Shown here piece after piece: positions 43,933-53,644 of a stretch of 64,000 nucleotides of DNA. The notes under the pieces are model-generated. The model saw only the letters and a list, made by a program, of their open reading frames with translations. It had not been told where the DNA came from and searched no databases. Source of the DNA: Hansschlegelia beijingensis (GTDB lineage Bacteria > Pseudomonadota > Alphaproteobacteria > Rhizobiales > Methylopilaceae). The stretch is taken from positions 248,001-312,000 of the forward strand of contig NZ_JACIDR010000002.1 in NCBI RefSeq assembly GCF_014196425.1, written 5' to 3'. The position numbers and the translations under genes were made by a program. The stretch's first letter is position 1. The number at the start of each line of letters is the position of its first letter.

Positions 43933-44928
43933 ATGACGATCGCTGAAGTCCGCCGGCCGGTCGGGGACAAGCTCGTCACCGTGTTCGGCGGCTCCGGTTT
44001 CATCGGCCGGCACGTGGTGCGCGCGCTCGCCCGCGACGGCTGGCGCGTCCGAGTCGCGGTCCGCCGGCCGGATCTCGCCGGTCATCTGCAGCCGCTCGGC
44101 GGCGTCGGCCAGATCGTGGCCGTGCAGGCCAATGTCCGCTTCCCCGAATCGGTCGCGCAGGCGGTGCAGGGCGCGGACGCCGTGGTGAACCTCGTCGGCA
44201 TCCTGTCCGAGAGCGGCAAGCAGAGCTTCGACGCCGTGCAGGCCCGCGCTCCGGGCGTCGTGGCGGCGGCCGCGCGCGCCGCCGGCGTCGCCCGGTTCGT
44301 GCAGATGTCGGCGATCGGCGCCGACCGCGCCAGCCGCGGCCTCTACGGGCGCAGCAAGGCTGCGGGCGAGGAGGCGGTCCTGGCCGTCTATCCGGACGCC
44401 GTGATCCTGCGTCCCTCGGTGGTGTTCGGCCCGGAGGACCAGTTCTTCAATCGCTTCGCCGCCATGGCGCGGATGTCTCCGGCGCTGCCGCTGGTCGGCG
44501 GCGGCCGCACCCTGTTCCAGCCCGTGTTCGTGGGCGACGTCGCCGAGGTCGTGGCGCGCGCCGTCTCGGGCGCGGTTCCGGGCGGCCCGCAGGCCTACGA
44601 GCTTGGCGGACCCGAGACCCTGAGCTTCAAGGACATCCTGCGCTACGTGCTGAAGACCACCTGCCGGCGACGCCTGCTCGCGCCGCTGCCGTTCGGGCTG
44701 GCGCGCATGGCCGGACGCGTTCTCCAGATTCTCCCCAATGCGCCGTTGACGGCGGATCAGGTGGCGATGCTGGAGACCGACAACGTCGTGTCCCAGGAGG
44801 CGCGCGCCGCCGGCCGCACCCTGGAAGGCCTCGGCATCGTCCCGACCCCGTTCGACGCCGTCGCGCCGAGCTATCTCTGGCGGTTCCGCAGGGCCGGCCA
44901 GTTCGAGAGAGCCCGGCAGGAAGGCTGA
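43933..44928 (+). CDS. NDUFA9-like NAD(P)-binding protein (complex I accessory type)
   Basis: 331 residues of the atypical/extended SDR fold. The Rossmann motif is VFGGSGFIGRHVVRALARDG, with FVQMSAIGAD, YGRSKAAGEEAVL (YxxxK) and PSVVFGPEDQFFNRFA, all typical of the 'complex I NDUFA9 subunit family'. In mitochondria NDUFA9 is a peripheral-arm subunit with bound NADPH; bacterial members are found outside the nuo operon and their role is less clear. ATG 43933 is preceded by AAGGAG. Confidence 0.8.
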   Translation: MTIAEVRRPVGDKLVTVFGGSGFIGRHVVRALARDGWRVRVAVRRPDLAGHLQPLGGVGQIVAVQANVRFPESVAQAVQGADAVVNLVGILSESGKQSFDAVQARAPGVVAAAARAAGVARFVQMSAIGADRASRGLYGRSKAAGEEAVLAVYPDAVILRPSVVFGPEDQFFNRFAAMARMSPALPLVGGGRTLFQPVFVGDVAEVVARAVSGAVPGGPQAYELGGPETLSFKDILRYVLKTTCRRRLLAPLPFGLARMAGRVLQILPNAPLTADQVAMLETDNVVSQEARAAGRTLEGLGIVPTPFDAVAPSYLWRFRRAGQFERARQEG

Positions 44929-45016
44929 GCGGAGCCGCGGCGGCGGTTTGCCTCGCCGTCGCGATGGCGGTATCGGACGCGCCTCGCCCCGAGGCGGGCT
45001 TTAGGAAGGCGCCGAC

Positions 45017-45763
45017 GTGAAAGCCATCATTCTGAGCGCAGGCCAAGGCCGGAGACTGCTGCCGCTTACGGCCGAGACGCCGAAGTGCCTGATCCCGTTC
45101 GCGGGCCGTCCGCTGGTCGAGTGGCAGGTCCGCGCGCTCGCGGAGGCGGGCGTTACCGACATCGTGGTCGTGACCGGGTTCGAGGCCGGCAAGGTCGAGG
45201 CCGCGCTCGACGCCATCCGCCTGCCGGGCGTGACCGTCCGGGCGACCCACAACCCGTTCTTCGAGCTGGCCGACAATCTGGCGAGCTGCTGGATCGCGCG
45301 CCACGAGATGAAGGGGCCGTTCCTCATCCTGAACGGCGACACGCTGATCGAGCCCGAGATCGCCCGCCGCGTCCTCGCCGATCCGGCCACCGCGCCGATC
45401 ACGGTCACGATCGACCGCAAGGCCGAGTACGACACCGACGACATGAAGGTCCGCACCGAGGGCGACCGGCTGCTCGCGATCGGCAAGACGCTGCCGAACG
45501 ATCTCGTCACCGGCGAATCCATCGGCTTCCTGCGCTTCACCGAGGAAGGCTGCCGCGCCTTCGTGAGCGAGATCGAGCGCCTGATGCGCTCGGAGGAAGG
45601 CCTCAAGCGCTGGTATCTCTCCGCGATCGACGGCATCGCCCGCTACCACAGCAATGTCGGGGTGCGGTCTATCGAAGGGCTCGAGTGGAGCGAACTCGAT
45701 TTCCCGGCCGATCTCGATCGCGGCGTCGCCATGACCGAAGGCTGGGTGAAGCGCGGCCTCTGA
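45017..45763 (+). CDS. sugar-phosphate/choline-type nucleotidyltransferase
   Basis: 248 residues, single NTP_transferase domain. The nucleotide-binding loop is AGQGRRLLPLT followed by PKCLIPFAGRPLVEWQ; the metal-binding Asp is in FLILNGDTLIEPEI, and the second acidic motif near the C-terminus is LEWSELDFPADLDR, a pattern shared with LicC-like cytidylyltransferases. It would activate a phosphorylated sugar or alcohol as its NDP derivative for surface glycan synthesis. No partner transferase adjoins it, so the substrate is open. It is 88 bp after the NDUFA9-like gene, possibly in the same operon. Confidence 0.75.
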   Translation: MKAIILSAGQGRRLLPLTAETPKCLIPFAGRPLVEWQVRALAEAGVTDIVVVTGFEAGKVEAALDAIRLPGVTVRATHNPFFELADNLASCWIARHEMKGPFLILNGDTLIEPEIARRVLADPATAPITVTIDRKAEYDTDDMKVRTEGDRLLAIGKTLPNDLVTGESIGFLRFTEEGCRAFVSEIERLMRSEEGLKRWYLSAIDGIARYHSNVGVRSIEGLEWSELDFPADLDRGVAMTEGWVKRGL

Positions 45764-45767
45764 AGCC

Positions 45768-46397
45768 CTACTGGCTCGCCCAGACGATCCGGGCGATCCA
45801 GGCGATCTCGCTCGGGGCGAAGGAGCGATCAGGATATTCGTGGTTGAGCGAGCGCAGCTCGACCTGCTTGGCGGTGCGCCGCGCGAGCTCCTTCGCCATC
45901 ACCTCGCCGTCCATGGTCTTGACGATCACGCGGTCGCCCCGCCTCACGGCCGCGCCGGGCGCCACCAGCACCACGTCGCCCTCGCGGAACGCGGGCGCCA
46001 TGGAGTCGCCCGAGATCTCCAGCGCATAGACGTGCTCGCGATCCACGTCCGGAAACGCGATCTCGTCCCAGCCCTGGCCGGTCGGAAACCCGGCGTCGTC
46101 GAAGAAGCCGCCCTGCCCGGCCTGGGCCAGCCCGATCAGCGGGACGTTCTGGCGCAGCCGCGGCGAGCCTTCCACAAGCAGGCTCATGAAGCTGTCGAGG
46201 TTCGTCGCGGTCGCCTCGAGCGCCTTGGCGATCGACTCGGTCGAAGGCCAGCGCGGCCGGCCGTCCGGCGCGATGCGCTTGGAGCGGTTGAACGTCGTCG
46301 GATCGAGGCCCGACTTCCGGGCGAGCCCGGACGCCGACAGCCCGTTCTTCGCCGCGAGGGCGTCGATCGCAGCCCAGATCTGGCCGTGGCCTAGCAT
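45768..46397 (-). CDS. XRE-family repressor with S24 (LexA-like) peptidase domain
   Basis: 209 residues. The N-terminal HTH (about 8-70, LSASGLARKSGLDPTTFNRSK) precedes a linker and an S24 domain, with the catalytic serine in EISGDSMAPAFREGD and the lysine in VIVKTMDGEVMAKELARR. An Ala-Gly pair in LAQAGQGGFF is a candidate self-cleavage site. Phage-repressor-like design, but no phage genes are present, so it is more likely a chromosomal stress regulator. It ends 4 bp from the convergent nucleotidyltransferase gene. A candidate operator lies upstream at 46443-46456. Confidence 0.82.
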   Translation of the reverse strand: MLGHGQIWAAIDALAAKNGLSASGLARKSGLDPTTFNRSKRIAPDGRPRWPSTESIAKALEATATNLDSFMSLLVEGSPRLRQNVPLIGLAQAGQGGFFDDAGFPTGQGWDEIAFPDVDREHVYALEISGDSMAPAFREGDVVLVAPGAAVRRGDRVIVKTMDGEVMAKELARRTAKQVELRSLNHEYPDRSFAPSEIAWIARIVWASQ

Positions 46398-46442
46398 GTT
46401 CCTGATGGTCCCCTGGCCGCCGCGAGGCGAGACCTGTTTGAT

Positions 46443-46456
46443 AGGAATTAGTACCT
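46443..46456. promoter_or_regulatory. candidate operator upstream of the XRE-S24 repressor
   Basis: AGGAATTAGTACCT is an imperfect inverted repeat (AGG-N8-CCT) in an AT-rich patch 46 bp upstream of the repressor start, in the divergent region to DUF952. Position and base composition suggest autoregulation; there is no direct proof. Confidence 0.3.
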
Positions 46457-46597
46457 TTTCAGGCCGGTGTCCACCTTCCGGGGAGGCCGGGCTTGTCCGA
46501 CGATCCGAGCGGTCCTAAAGCTCCCGCGTCGCCGCACAACGTTCTGCGGCGGAACGTGTTCCGCCCTGCGCCGCGCAGGGCGAAGCCGGAGCGAGCG

Positions 46598-46945
46598 ATG
46601 CCTCCTGTGATCTACAAGATCGCGCCGTCCGGCCTGTGGGCCGAAGCCGACCGCATCGGCCGCTTCACGGGCGCGCCGGTCGACCACGCCGACGGCTACA
46701 TCCACTTCTCGACCGCCGAACAGGCGCGGGAGACGGCCGCGAAGCACTTCGCCGGCCAGCAGGAGCTGCTGCTGGTCGCGGTCGACGCGGCGGCGCTCGG
46801 GACGGATCTCAAGTGGGAGCCGTCCCGCGGCGGCGCCCTGTTCCCGCACCTTTACGGGGAGCTGCCGCTTTCCGCGGTGATGTGGGCGAAGCCGCTGCCG
46901 CTCGGGCCGGACGGGCTGCACGTCTTTCCGGAGCACATGCGGTGA
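46598..46945 (+). CDS. DUF952 family protein
   Basis: 115 residues from ATG 46598 ([14 protein letters not shown]). DUF952 pattern: [21 protein letters not shown] and [13 protein letters not shown]. The family resembles tRNA/ADP-ribose-related folds but has no firmly known function. A longer frame back to 46493 has basic, non-conserved sequence and was not used. The stop overlaps the GTG start of pyrD, so the two are co-translated, an arrangement often seen. Confidence 0.8.
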   Translation: MPPVIYKIAPSGLWAEADRIGRFTGAPVDHADGYIHFSTAEQARETAAKHFAGQQELLLVAVDAAALGTDLKWEPSRGGALFPHLYGELPLSAVMWAKPLPLGPDGLHVFPEHMR

Positions 46946-48030
46946 TCGCCCCCTTCTGGCCGCTGCTGCGCGCCGCGCTGCATGCGCTGTCGCCCGAACC
47001 TGCGCATCTCGCGACGCTCGCGGCGCTGGAGCGGCTGCCGCGCCGCGCTCCGCCCCCGGACGACCCGCGGCTCGCGGTGCGCGCCTTCGGGCTCGACTTT
47101 CCGAATCCGATCGGCCTCGCCGCGGGCTTCGACAAGGACGCGCGCGCGCCGGACGCTCTGCTCGGGCTCGGCTTCGGCTTCGTGGAGATCGGCTCCGTCA
47201 CGCCCCGCCCGCAGCCCGGCAATCCCAAGCCGCGCCTGTTCCGGCTGACGCAGGACGGCGCGATCGTGAACCGCATGGGGTTCAACAATGAGGGCGCGGA
47301 GGCGGCCCGCAGGCGGCTGGCGGCCCGCGCCGGGAGACCGGGCCTCATCGGCGTCAACATCGGCGCGAACAAGGACGCCGCGGACCGCACGGCGGACTAT
47401 GTGGCCGGGGTGAGGACCTTCGCGCCCTACGCGTCCTTCTTCACCGTCAACATCTCGTCGCCGAACACGCCCGGCCTGCGCGACCTGCAGGCGCGCGCGG
47501 CGCTCGACGATCTGGTCGCGCGCGTCATCGCGGCGCGGGACGAGGCCGCGGCGGCCTCCGGCCGCCGCCCCGTCCTGCTGAAGATCGCGCCGGACCTCGA
47601 CCTGCCCGGCCTCGACGACGTCGTCGCGGTGGCGCGCGCCCGCGGGCTCGACGGGCTGATCGTCTCGAACACGACGCTCGCGCGGCCCGCCTCGCTGCGC
47701 GATCCGGCCGCGAAGGAAGCCGGCGGCCTTTCGGGGGCGCCGCTGTTCCGCCGCTCCACCTGGATGCTCGCCGAGGCCTTCCTGCGCATGGAGGGCGCGA
47801 TGCCGCTCGTCGGCGTCGGCGGGATCGCGTCGGGCGCCGACGCGCTCGCCAAGCTGCGCGCGGGCGCGACCCTGGTCGAGCTCTACAGCGCGCTGGTTTT
47901 CGAGGGCCCCGGACTGGTTCAGGCCATCAAGGCGGATCTGCTGGCGGCGCTGCCCTCCGGGGCCGGCTCGCTCGCCTCCCTGACCGGCCGGGACGCCGCG
48001 GCGGTCGCCGCGGCGGGGCCGGGCGGCTGA
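46942..48030 (+). CDS. pyrD: dihydroorotate dehydrogenase (quinone), class 2
   Basis: 362 residues from a GTG that overlaps the DUF952 stop. FMN-binding barrel with [38 protein letters not shown]-type block, NRMGFNN, the catalytic serine region [12 protein letters not shown] and the closing [14 protein letters not shown]. The N-terminal helical extension (1-45) is that of membrane-associated class 2 enzymes which use ubiquinone. Catalyses the fourth step of pyrimidine synthesis. Confidence 0.94.
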   Translation: MIAPFWPLLRAALHALSPEPAHLATLAALERLPRRAPPPDDPRLAVRAFGLDFPNPIGLAAGFDKDARAPDALLGLGFGFVEIGSVTPRPQPGNPKPRLFRLTQDGAIVNRMGFNNEGAEAARRRLAARAGRPGLIGVNIGANKDAADRTADYVAGVRTFAPYASFFTVNISSPNTPGLRDLQARAALDDLVARVIAARDEAAAASGRRPVLLKIAPDLDLPGLDDVVAVARARGLDGLIVSNTTLARPASLRDPAAKEAGGLSGAPLFRRSTWMLAEAFLRMEGAMPLVGVGGIASGADALAKLRAGATLVELYSALVFEGPGLVQAIKADLLAALPSGAGSLASLTGRDAAAVAAAGPGG

Positions 48031-48034
48031 GCGC

Positions 48035-48349
48035 CTAGCGGCCGGAGCCGATGCGGAAGACCCGCAGCAGGATCCAGATCGGCACGACCACCACGGCGCC
48101 GATCAGGAAATAGCGCCCGATCAGACGCAGCAGGTCCGCGCTGTTGGCGATCGCGTCCCTGACCAGATGGCTCGCCCAGCGGAAGATCTCGAAGGCGTCG
48201 AGGTCGAGCTGGTCGAGCACCAGCCCGACGATCACGCAAAGCAGCGCGAGCCGGGCCAGAACGCCGATCGGCGAGCCGCCGAACACGCGGGTGAGGCCGG
48301 CCGATCCGTAGCGCATGCGTCCTGGCTCCCCGTCGCGGCGGAAGATCAT
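48035..48349 (-). CDS. small conserved-looking membrane protein, function unknown
   Basis: 104 residues. Two hydrophobic segments are visible, about 28-47 ([20 protein letters not shown]) and 79-97 ([20 protein letters not shown]). Its ATG at 48349 overlaps the lysK stop (48346-48348), so it is translated with lysK. I do not recognise a named family with certainty. The protein ends 4 bp from the convergent pyrD stop. Reality is supported by the translational coupling, the compact topology and the clean fit between two genes. Confidence 0.65.
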   Translation of the reverse strand: MIFRRDGEPGRMRYGSAGLTRVFGGSPIGVLARLALLCVIVGLVLDQLDLDAFEIFRWASHLVRDAIANSADLLRLIGRYFLIGAVVVVPIWILLRVFRIGSGR

Positions 48350-50028
48350 GTGACCGGCTCCTCGGCGGGCGTGGCCGACCGCGCCAGCTCGCCGTCGAGC
48401 GCGCGACGGATAAGTTCGCGGGTCTCCTCGACGCCGTAAAGCGCCGCGAAGGAGCCGAAGCGCGGCCCCTTCTCCTGCCCGATCAGGATCCGGTACAGCG
48501 CCGAGAACCATTCCTGCGACACGCCGGGCCGCTCGGGCGTGGCGCCCTTGGCCTTGAAGTCCTGGTAGCGCGGCACGGCCCGGCCGACGTCGTAGAGCGC
48601 CTCCTGGACCTGCTCGGGGGTCGGATCGGCGTCGAGCTGGCCCAGCGCGTCGGCCAGCCGCTCGAGCGCCTCGCGCTCGACCTCGTCCGGCGCCGAGAAG
48701 CGCTTGGTCGGCTTCACATGGTCTTCGTAGTAGCGCAGCGCGTAGCCGACGAGTTCGTCGAGCTTCGGATGGGTCTCGGGGCTGACGCCCGGCGCGTAGC
48801 GGCCGATGAAGCCCCACAGCACGGACCGGTTCTCGGCGTTGGAGGCGGAGACCAGGTTCAGCAGCAGGGCGAAGGTCACCGGCATGTCGATCACCGGCGG
48901 GCGGCCGCCATGGATGTGCCAGACCGGGTTGCCGAGCTGCTGCTTCGGCTCCTGCCGCGGGAAGCCGCCGAGGAACTGGAAATACTCGTCGACCGCGCGC
49001 GGAATGACGTCGAAGTGCAGCTTCTTCGCCTCGCGCGGCTTCTGGAACATGTAGAGCGACAGGCTCTCCGGGCTCGCATAGGTGAGCCACTCGTCGATCG
49101 TCAGCCCGTTGCCCTTGGACTTCGAGATCTTCTGCCCCTTCTCATCGAGGAACAGCTCGTAGTTGAAGCCCTCCGGCGGCGTTCCGTCGAGCGCGCGGCA
49201 GATCTGGTTCGCGAGCTTGACGGAGTCGATCAGGTCCTTGCCGGACATCTCGTAGTCGACCTCGAGCGCGGTCCAGCGCATCGCCCAGTCGGGCTTCCAC
49301 TGCAGCTTCACATGGCCGCCCGTCACCGGGCTCTCGAACCGCTCGCCGGTCTCGGGATCGCGCCACACGATCGTGCCGGCGGAGACGTTCCGCTCCTCGA
49401 TCGGCACCTGCATGACCACGCGCGTCTTCGGATGGATCGGCAGGAAGGGCGAATAGGTCGCGGACCGCTCCTCGCGGAGCGAGGGCAGCATGATCTCCAT
49501 GACCCGCTCGAAGCGCTCCAGCATCAGCAGCAGCGTCTCGTCGAAACGGCCCGAGCGGTAGTATTCGGTCGAGGAGGCGAACTCGTAGTCGAAGCCGAAC
49601 TGATCCAGGAACGCCCGCAGCCGCGCATTGTTGGCGGCGCCGAAGGATCCCTCGGGGCTGCCGAACGGGTCCGGCACCTCGGTCAGCGGCTTGCCCAGAT
49701 TGGCGCGCAGCAGCTCCTGGTTCGGGACGTTGTCCGGAACCTTGCGCAGCCCGTCCATGTCGTCCGAGAAGCACAGCAGCCGCGTCGGGACCTTGTCCTC
49801 GGTCAGCGTCCGGAAGGCGTTCCGCACCATGGTGGTGCGGGCGACCTCGCCGAAGGTGCCGATATGCGGCAGGCCCGAGGGGCCATAGCCGGTCTCGAAC
49901 AGCACCGGACCGTCCTTCGGCCGCTTCTTCAGCCGCTCGACGAGCTTTTTCGCTTCCTCGAACGGCCAGGCGTTCGAGGTGCGGGCGAGTTCGGCGAGAG
50001 CTGCGGGATCGGCGATCGTCATCTGCAT
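48346..50028 (-). CDS. lysK: lysyl-tRNA synthetase, class I
   Basis: About 560 residues from MQMTIADP (ATG 50028; an in-frame GTG/ATG upstream at 50076 adds 16 doubtful residues). Class I Rossmann signature: the HIGH motif appears as HIGT in [19 protein letters not shown], and the KMSKS motif as KISKSKG. Class I LysRS is archaeal in type and replaces the class II enzyme in many alphaproteobacteria. Its product Lys-tRNA is also the substrate of MprF, encoded at 21579. Confidence 0.93.
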   Translation of the reverse strand: MQMTIADPAALAELARTSNAWPFEEAKKLVERLKKRPKDGPVLFETGYGPSGLPHIGTFGEVARTTMVRNAFRTLTEDKVPTRLLCFSDDMDGLRKVPDNVPNQELLRANLGKPLTEVPDPFGSPEGSFGAANNARLRAFLDQFGFDYEFASSTEYYRSGRFDETLLLMLERFERVMEIMLPSLREERSATYSPFLPIHPKTRVVMQVPIEERNVSAGTIVWRDPETGERFESPVTGGHVKLQWKPDWAMRWTALEVDYEMSGKDLIDSVKLANQICRALDGTPPEGFNYELFLDEKGQKISKSKGNGLTIDEWLTYASPESLSLYMFQKPREAKKLHFDVIPRAVDEYFQFLGGFPRQEPKQQLGNPVWHIHGGRPPVIDMPVTFALLLNLVSASNAENRSVLWGFIGRYAPGVSPETHPKLDELVGYALRYYEDHVKPTKRFSAPDEVEREALERLADALGQLDADPTPEQVQEALYDVGRAVPRYQDFKAKGATPERPGVSQEWFSALYRILIGQEKGPRFGSFAALYGVEETRELIRRALDGELARSATPAEEPVT

Positions 50029-50094
50029 GCGGGGTCCGGTCGAAAGGGGGCGCACGTTAAGAACGGCTTCCCGCACGCGTCAATGACGCGCGGG

Positions 50095-51003
50095 TCACCA
50101 GATCCCGATGGGGAAGTGCTTCAGGTAGATCTCCGCATAGGCGCCGGACTCGTCCAGGCGCTGCAGCGCGTAGTCGATCGCCTGCCGCAGCTTCTCGTCT
50201 CCGGGCTTGAGCAGGACCCCCACCCCCTCGCCGAAATAGCGCGCGTCCACATAGGGTCCCCCGACGAAGCGGCAGCAGCCGTTGGACGAGGTGCCGTTGA
50301 GCCAGAAGGCGAGCGCGACCGCGTCGCCGAACGCCAGCTCGGCCTCGCCGTCCCGGACCGCCGCCCGCGCGGCGTCCGCCTTCTCGAAGGTCTTGAGCTG
50401 CGCCTTGGGAAAGAAGGCCTTGAGAAAGGCCTCGTGCGCCGAGCCCGTCACGACCGCGACGGCGCGGCCGGCGAGCGCTTCGGGCGTCGCCTCCGCGGGC
50501 GCCTTGTCGCGCCGCGCCACGAAGCGCGCAGGCGTCTGATGCACGCGCGCCGACATGGCGAAGCGCGATCGGAGCTCCGGCGACGGCCGGACCATCGCCA
50601 GGATGACGTCCGCCTGGCGCTTGTCGATCGTGTCGAGCAGCGCGTCCCAGCGCCATGCCTGCAACGTGCAGGCGATCTTGAGCTCGCTGCAGACCGCCCG
50701 AGCCAGATCGACCGCGAAGCCGGCGGGCTGACCGTCGGCGTCGATGTAGTGGAACGGCGCGTAATCGTCGCCCGTCGCCCACCGGACGACCCGGCCGGCG
50801 GGCAGGTTCGGGCCTTCGATCCGCGCGTTCGGGTCGGAGAAGCGCGGGATGACGACGGCCGGTTGCGCGGCTCCCGCGGCCGCTTGCGCGGCTCCTGCGG
50901 GCGCAGGAGCCGCTGCGCGGCCGGACGAGACGGCGAGGCAAGCCAGGGCGACCACAGCCAGCGCGCTTCTCAGCAGGTACGCGGAAACACCTAGAGGTTG
51001 CAT
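50095..51003 (-). CDS. polar amino acid-type periplasmic solute-binding protein
   Basis: 302 residues. A signal peptide (LAVVALACLAVSSGRAAA) and an Ala-rich linker precede an SBP_bac_3 domain: WATGDDYAPFHYIDADGQPAGFAVDLA-type start, LDTIDKRQADVIL, RFVARRDKAP, and the end block GVLLKPGDEKLRQAIDYALQRL. No permease or ATPase lies beside it. It may bind an amino acid for a transporter encoded elsewhere or act as a sensor. Confidence 0.8.
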   Translation of the reverse strand: MQPLGVSAYLLRSALAVVALACLAVSSGRAAAPAPAGAAQAAAGAAQPAVVIPRFSDPNARIEGPNLPAGRVVRWATGDDYAPFHYIDADGQPAGFAVDLARAVCSELKIACTLQAWRWDALLDTIDKRQADVILAMVRPSPELRSRFAMSARVHQTPARFVARRDKAPAEATPEALAGRAVAVVTGSAHEAFLKAFFPKAQLKTFEKADAARAAVRDGEAELAFGDAVALAFWLNGTSSNGCCRFVGGPYVDARYFGEGVGVLLKPGDEKLRQAIDYALQRLDESGAYAEIYLKHFPIGIW

Positions 51004-51050
51004 TCGACTCGACTCCTCGCCCGGGCCAATCTTACACTTTCGGCCTTGGC

Positions 51051-53051
51051 TTGGCGTGCACGCGCCGCTCGCGCGGCGCTCCGGGGGGCGAGGCTCGCGT
51101 CAGCTTGTACATCGGTCCAGCTCAAGAGAGCGCTGGGCGCGCCGAGGCCGCGCGTCTTGCCTGGCCGGCCGCGCGGCCTGCAGCACGCGGCCCGGAGGCG
51201 CGGCCGCACGCGGCGACGCCCGCCCTGCCGCCCGAGTTCGCCGCGCTCGCCGCCAACGGCTTCCCGCCCGGTCCTCTCATGCATGCGCTCGCGGAGGCGG
51301 AGCGGGCAGGCGTCGCGCCGTTCGACGCGCTGGCGGCGTCCTGCGGGCTCGAGGAGGACGCGCTGACGGCGACGCTCGCCGCGAGCCTCGGCGTCGGGCT
51401 CGTCGGCCCGGAGGATTTCGAGGGCGAGCCCATCGACGCCGACGCGTATGCGCTCGCGCTCCGCACAGGCGTGCTGCGGGCGACCACGGCGGACGGTCGG
51501 AGCCGGCTGATCATCGCGGCGCGCGGGCCGCGGATCGGGCGGCTGGCGCTCGTGGGACGCGGACGCGCCCGCCAGATCAACGTGGCCCTCGCGGGGACGC
51601 GCGCCTTCGCGGATCTTCTGACCGCGCGCGCCGGGGCCGCGCTCGCAGAGCGCGCCTGTCAGGGCCCTGGGCTGACCTTCCCGAAGCTCACGGTCGCCGG
51701 GCTGCCGGCGGTCGCGCCGGTCCTTCGCTACGCCGCCTCAGCGACGCTGCTGGCGGCGGCGCTCTGCGCCTTCTGGTTCGACGCGGTGGGCCTCGCGGTG
51801 ATCGCCGGCTCGGGGCTGCTGTTCGCGACCCTCAACGGCTTCCGGCTGTGGCTCGCCTGCACCCCGCCGAGCGACCGCAAGCCGCAGCGGCGGACCGCCG
51901 ACCGGGATCTGCCGCTCTATACGGTGCTGGTCGCGCTCGCGAAGGAGGCGGCGGTCGTCCCGGGGCTGCTGGACGCTCTTGAGGCTCTCGACTACCCGGC
52001 GGCCAAGCTCGACATCAAGCTGCTGATCGAGGAGGGCGACCGCGAGACGCTCGGGGCGCTCGAGGCGCGCCCGCCGCGGCCGGGCACGGAGGTGCTCGTC
52101 CTGCCGCCCGGCGGGCCGAAGACGAAGCCGCGGGCGCTCAATGCGGGGCTGCTCGGCGCGCGCGGCCAGTTCCTGACCGTGTTCGACGCCGAGGACCGGC
52201 CGGACCCCGACCAGCTCCGCGTGGCGCTCGAGGCCTTCCGCTGCGGGCCTCCCGAGCTCGCCTGCGTCCAGGCGCGCCTCGCGATCGACAATGTCGCCGA
52301 CGGCTGGCTCGCCCGCCAGTTCGCCATCGAGTACGCCGCGCTGTTCGACGTCGTGCTGCCGGCGCTCGGCACGCTCGGCCTGCCGATCGCGCTCGGCGGC
52401 ACGTCCAATCACTTCCGGACGGCGGCTCTGAGATCGGTCGGCGGCTGGGACCCGGGCAACGTCACCGAGGACGCCGATCTCGGGCTGAGGCTGGCGCGGC
52501 TCGGCTGGTCGACGCGCACCATCGCCTCGACCACCTGGGAGGAAGCGCCGCTGCGGCTGTGGCCGTGGCTCAAGCAGCGGACGCGCTGGATCAAGGGCTT
52601 CATGGTGACCGCGGTGGTTCACGGCCGCGATCTGCCAGGCCTCGCCCGGCGGCTCGATCCGCTGAGCTTCGCGGCCGCTCAGCTGCTGATCGGCGGGGTC
52701 GCGGCGACCGCCCTCGCCTATCCGGTCGTGCTCGCGCTCATCCTGTGGCGCGGGCTGGACGGCTCGCTGCTGGCCCCGGCCGAGAGCCTCGCAGGCGCGG
52801 CCTTCGCCGGCCTCCACGTCACCAACCTGATCGTGGGCTACTCGGCCGGTCTCGCCTGCGGCTGGATGGGAATCGACCGGCGCGGCCCCTCCGGACTGGC
52901 GCAGGACCTGTTCACGATGCCGTTCTACTGGCTCCTGGTGGGCGTCGCGGCGTGGCGCGCGCTCTACCAGATCGCGGTCGCGCGGACGACGCACTGGGAG
53001 AAGACGGCCCATGGCGTCTCCCGCCGCCGCGCGCAGCCCGATCAGGTGTAG
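51051..53051 (+). CDS. membrane GT2 glycosyltransferase with N-terminal MshEN-like domain
   Basis: Up to 666 residues. The first ~60 residues are uncertain; the frame opens at TTG 51051 and TTG 51105 is an alternative. About 60-200 resembles the MshEN/GSPII_E N-terminal domain (FPPGPLMHALAEAE, LEEDALTATLAASLGV). Two membrane helices follow (about 225-270), then a cellulose-synthase-like GT2 core: KTKPRALNAGL, FDAEDRPDPDQL (DxD), TEDADLGLRLARLG and QRTRWIKGF (the QxxRW motif), then four more helices. Such enzymes make or export beta-linked polysaccharides. MshEN domains in other proteins bind cyclic di-GMP, so allosteric control is possible. The 3' end overlaps the convergent SCO gene by 10 bp. 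Confidence 0.78.
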   Translation: MACTRRSRGAPGGEARVSLYIGPAQESAGRAEAARLAWPAARPAARGPEARPHAATPALPPEFAALAANGFPPGPLMHALAEAERAGVAPFDALAASCGLEEDALTATLAASLGVGLVGPEDFEGEPIDADAYALALRTGVLRATTADGRSRLIIAARGPRIGRLALVGRGRARQINVALAGTRAFADLLTARAGAALAERACQGPGLTFPKLTVAGLPAVAPVLRYAASATLLAAALCAFWFDAVGLAVIAGSGLLFATLNGFRLWLACTPPSDRKPQRRTADRDLPLYTVLVALAKEAAVVPGLLDALEALDYPAAKLDIKLLIEEGDRETLGALEARPPRPGTEVLVLPPGGPKTKPRALNAGLLGARGQFLTVFDAEDRPDPDQLRVALEAFRCGPPELACVQARLAIDNVADGWLARQFAIEYAALFDVVLPALGTLGLPIALGGTSNHFRTAALRSVGGWDPGNVTEDADLGLRLARLGWSTRTIASTTWEEAPLRLWPWLKQRTRWIKGFMVTAVVHGRDLPGLARRLDPLSFAAAQLLIGGVAATALAYPVVLALILWRGLDGSLLAPAESLAGAAFAGLHVTNLIVGYSAGLACGWMGIDRRGPSGLAQDLFTMPFYWLLVGVAAWRALYQIAVARTTHWEKTAHGVSRRRAQPDQV

Positions 53052-53632
53052 CGGCGGATCTCCGCCGCGAGCTCCTCCGGCGGGCGCTTCGGATTGATCG
53101 GCGCCACGAAGTTTCCGTTGCGGTCCATCAGATAGATCACCGCGGTGTGGTCCATCGTGTAGTCGCCGCCTTCGAGCGGCTGCTTCTTGGCGTAGGCCTT
53201 GTAGGCCTTGACCATGGCGTCGACCTGCTCCTGCGTGCCCGTCAGCCCGCGGATGCGCGGCGAGAAGCTCTTGAGGTAGTCCCTGAGCGCCTGCGGCGTG
53301 TCCCTCTCCGGGTCGACCGTGACGAAGAACGCCTCGGTCTTCTCGGCGTCCGCGCCCATGGCGTTGAGCGCCTGGGTCATCTCGTAGAGCGCGGTGGGGC
53401 ACACGTCCGGGCAGTGCGTGAAGCCGAAGAACACGAGGTGCGGCTTGCCCTTCATGTCCGCCTCGGTGACCGTCCGCCCCTCCTGATCCACCAGCCTGAA
53501 CGGGCCGCCGACCGTCGAGGTCTGCGTGGCGGTCAGCCCGCGGTCCTGGAAGTGCAGAAGCCCCGCTCCGAGGCCGACCGCCCCGAGGGCGAACACGACC
53601 GCGCCGGCGAAGAACGCGTTTCGAGGGGACAT
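53042..53632 (-). CDS. SCO1/SenC/PrrC-family copper chaperone
   Basis: 196 residues, anchored by one N-terminal membrane helix (about 6-26). Thioredoxin-like domain with the copper-binding CPDVC motif (FFGFTHCPDVCPTALYEM) and the conserved histidine in GGDYTMDHTAVIYLMD. SCO proteins deliver copper to the CuA site of cytochrome oxidase subunit II. No oxidase genes are nearby. Followed upstream, 12 bp before its start, by a small membrane-protein gene. Confidence 0.9.
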   Translation of the reverse strand: MSPRNAFFAGAVVFALGAVGLGAGLLHFQDRGLTATQTSTVGGPFRLVDQEGRTVTEADMKGKPHLVFFGFTHCPDVCPTALYEMTQALNAMGADAEKTEAFFVTVDPERDTPQALRDYLKSFSPRIRGLTGTQEQVDAMVKAYKAYAKKQPLEGGDYTMDHTAVIYLMDRNGNFVAPINPKRPPEELAAEIRRYT

Positions 53633-53644
53633 GACCGAACTCCG

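Noticed and set aside
48035-49090. Extension of the small membrane protein into the lysK region
   Set aside because: The extension is a shadow of lysK; the ATG at 48349 overlapping the lysK stop gives a sensible 104-residue protein.
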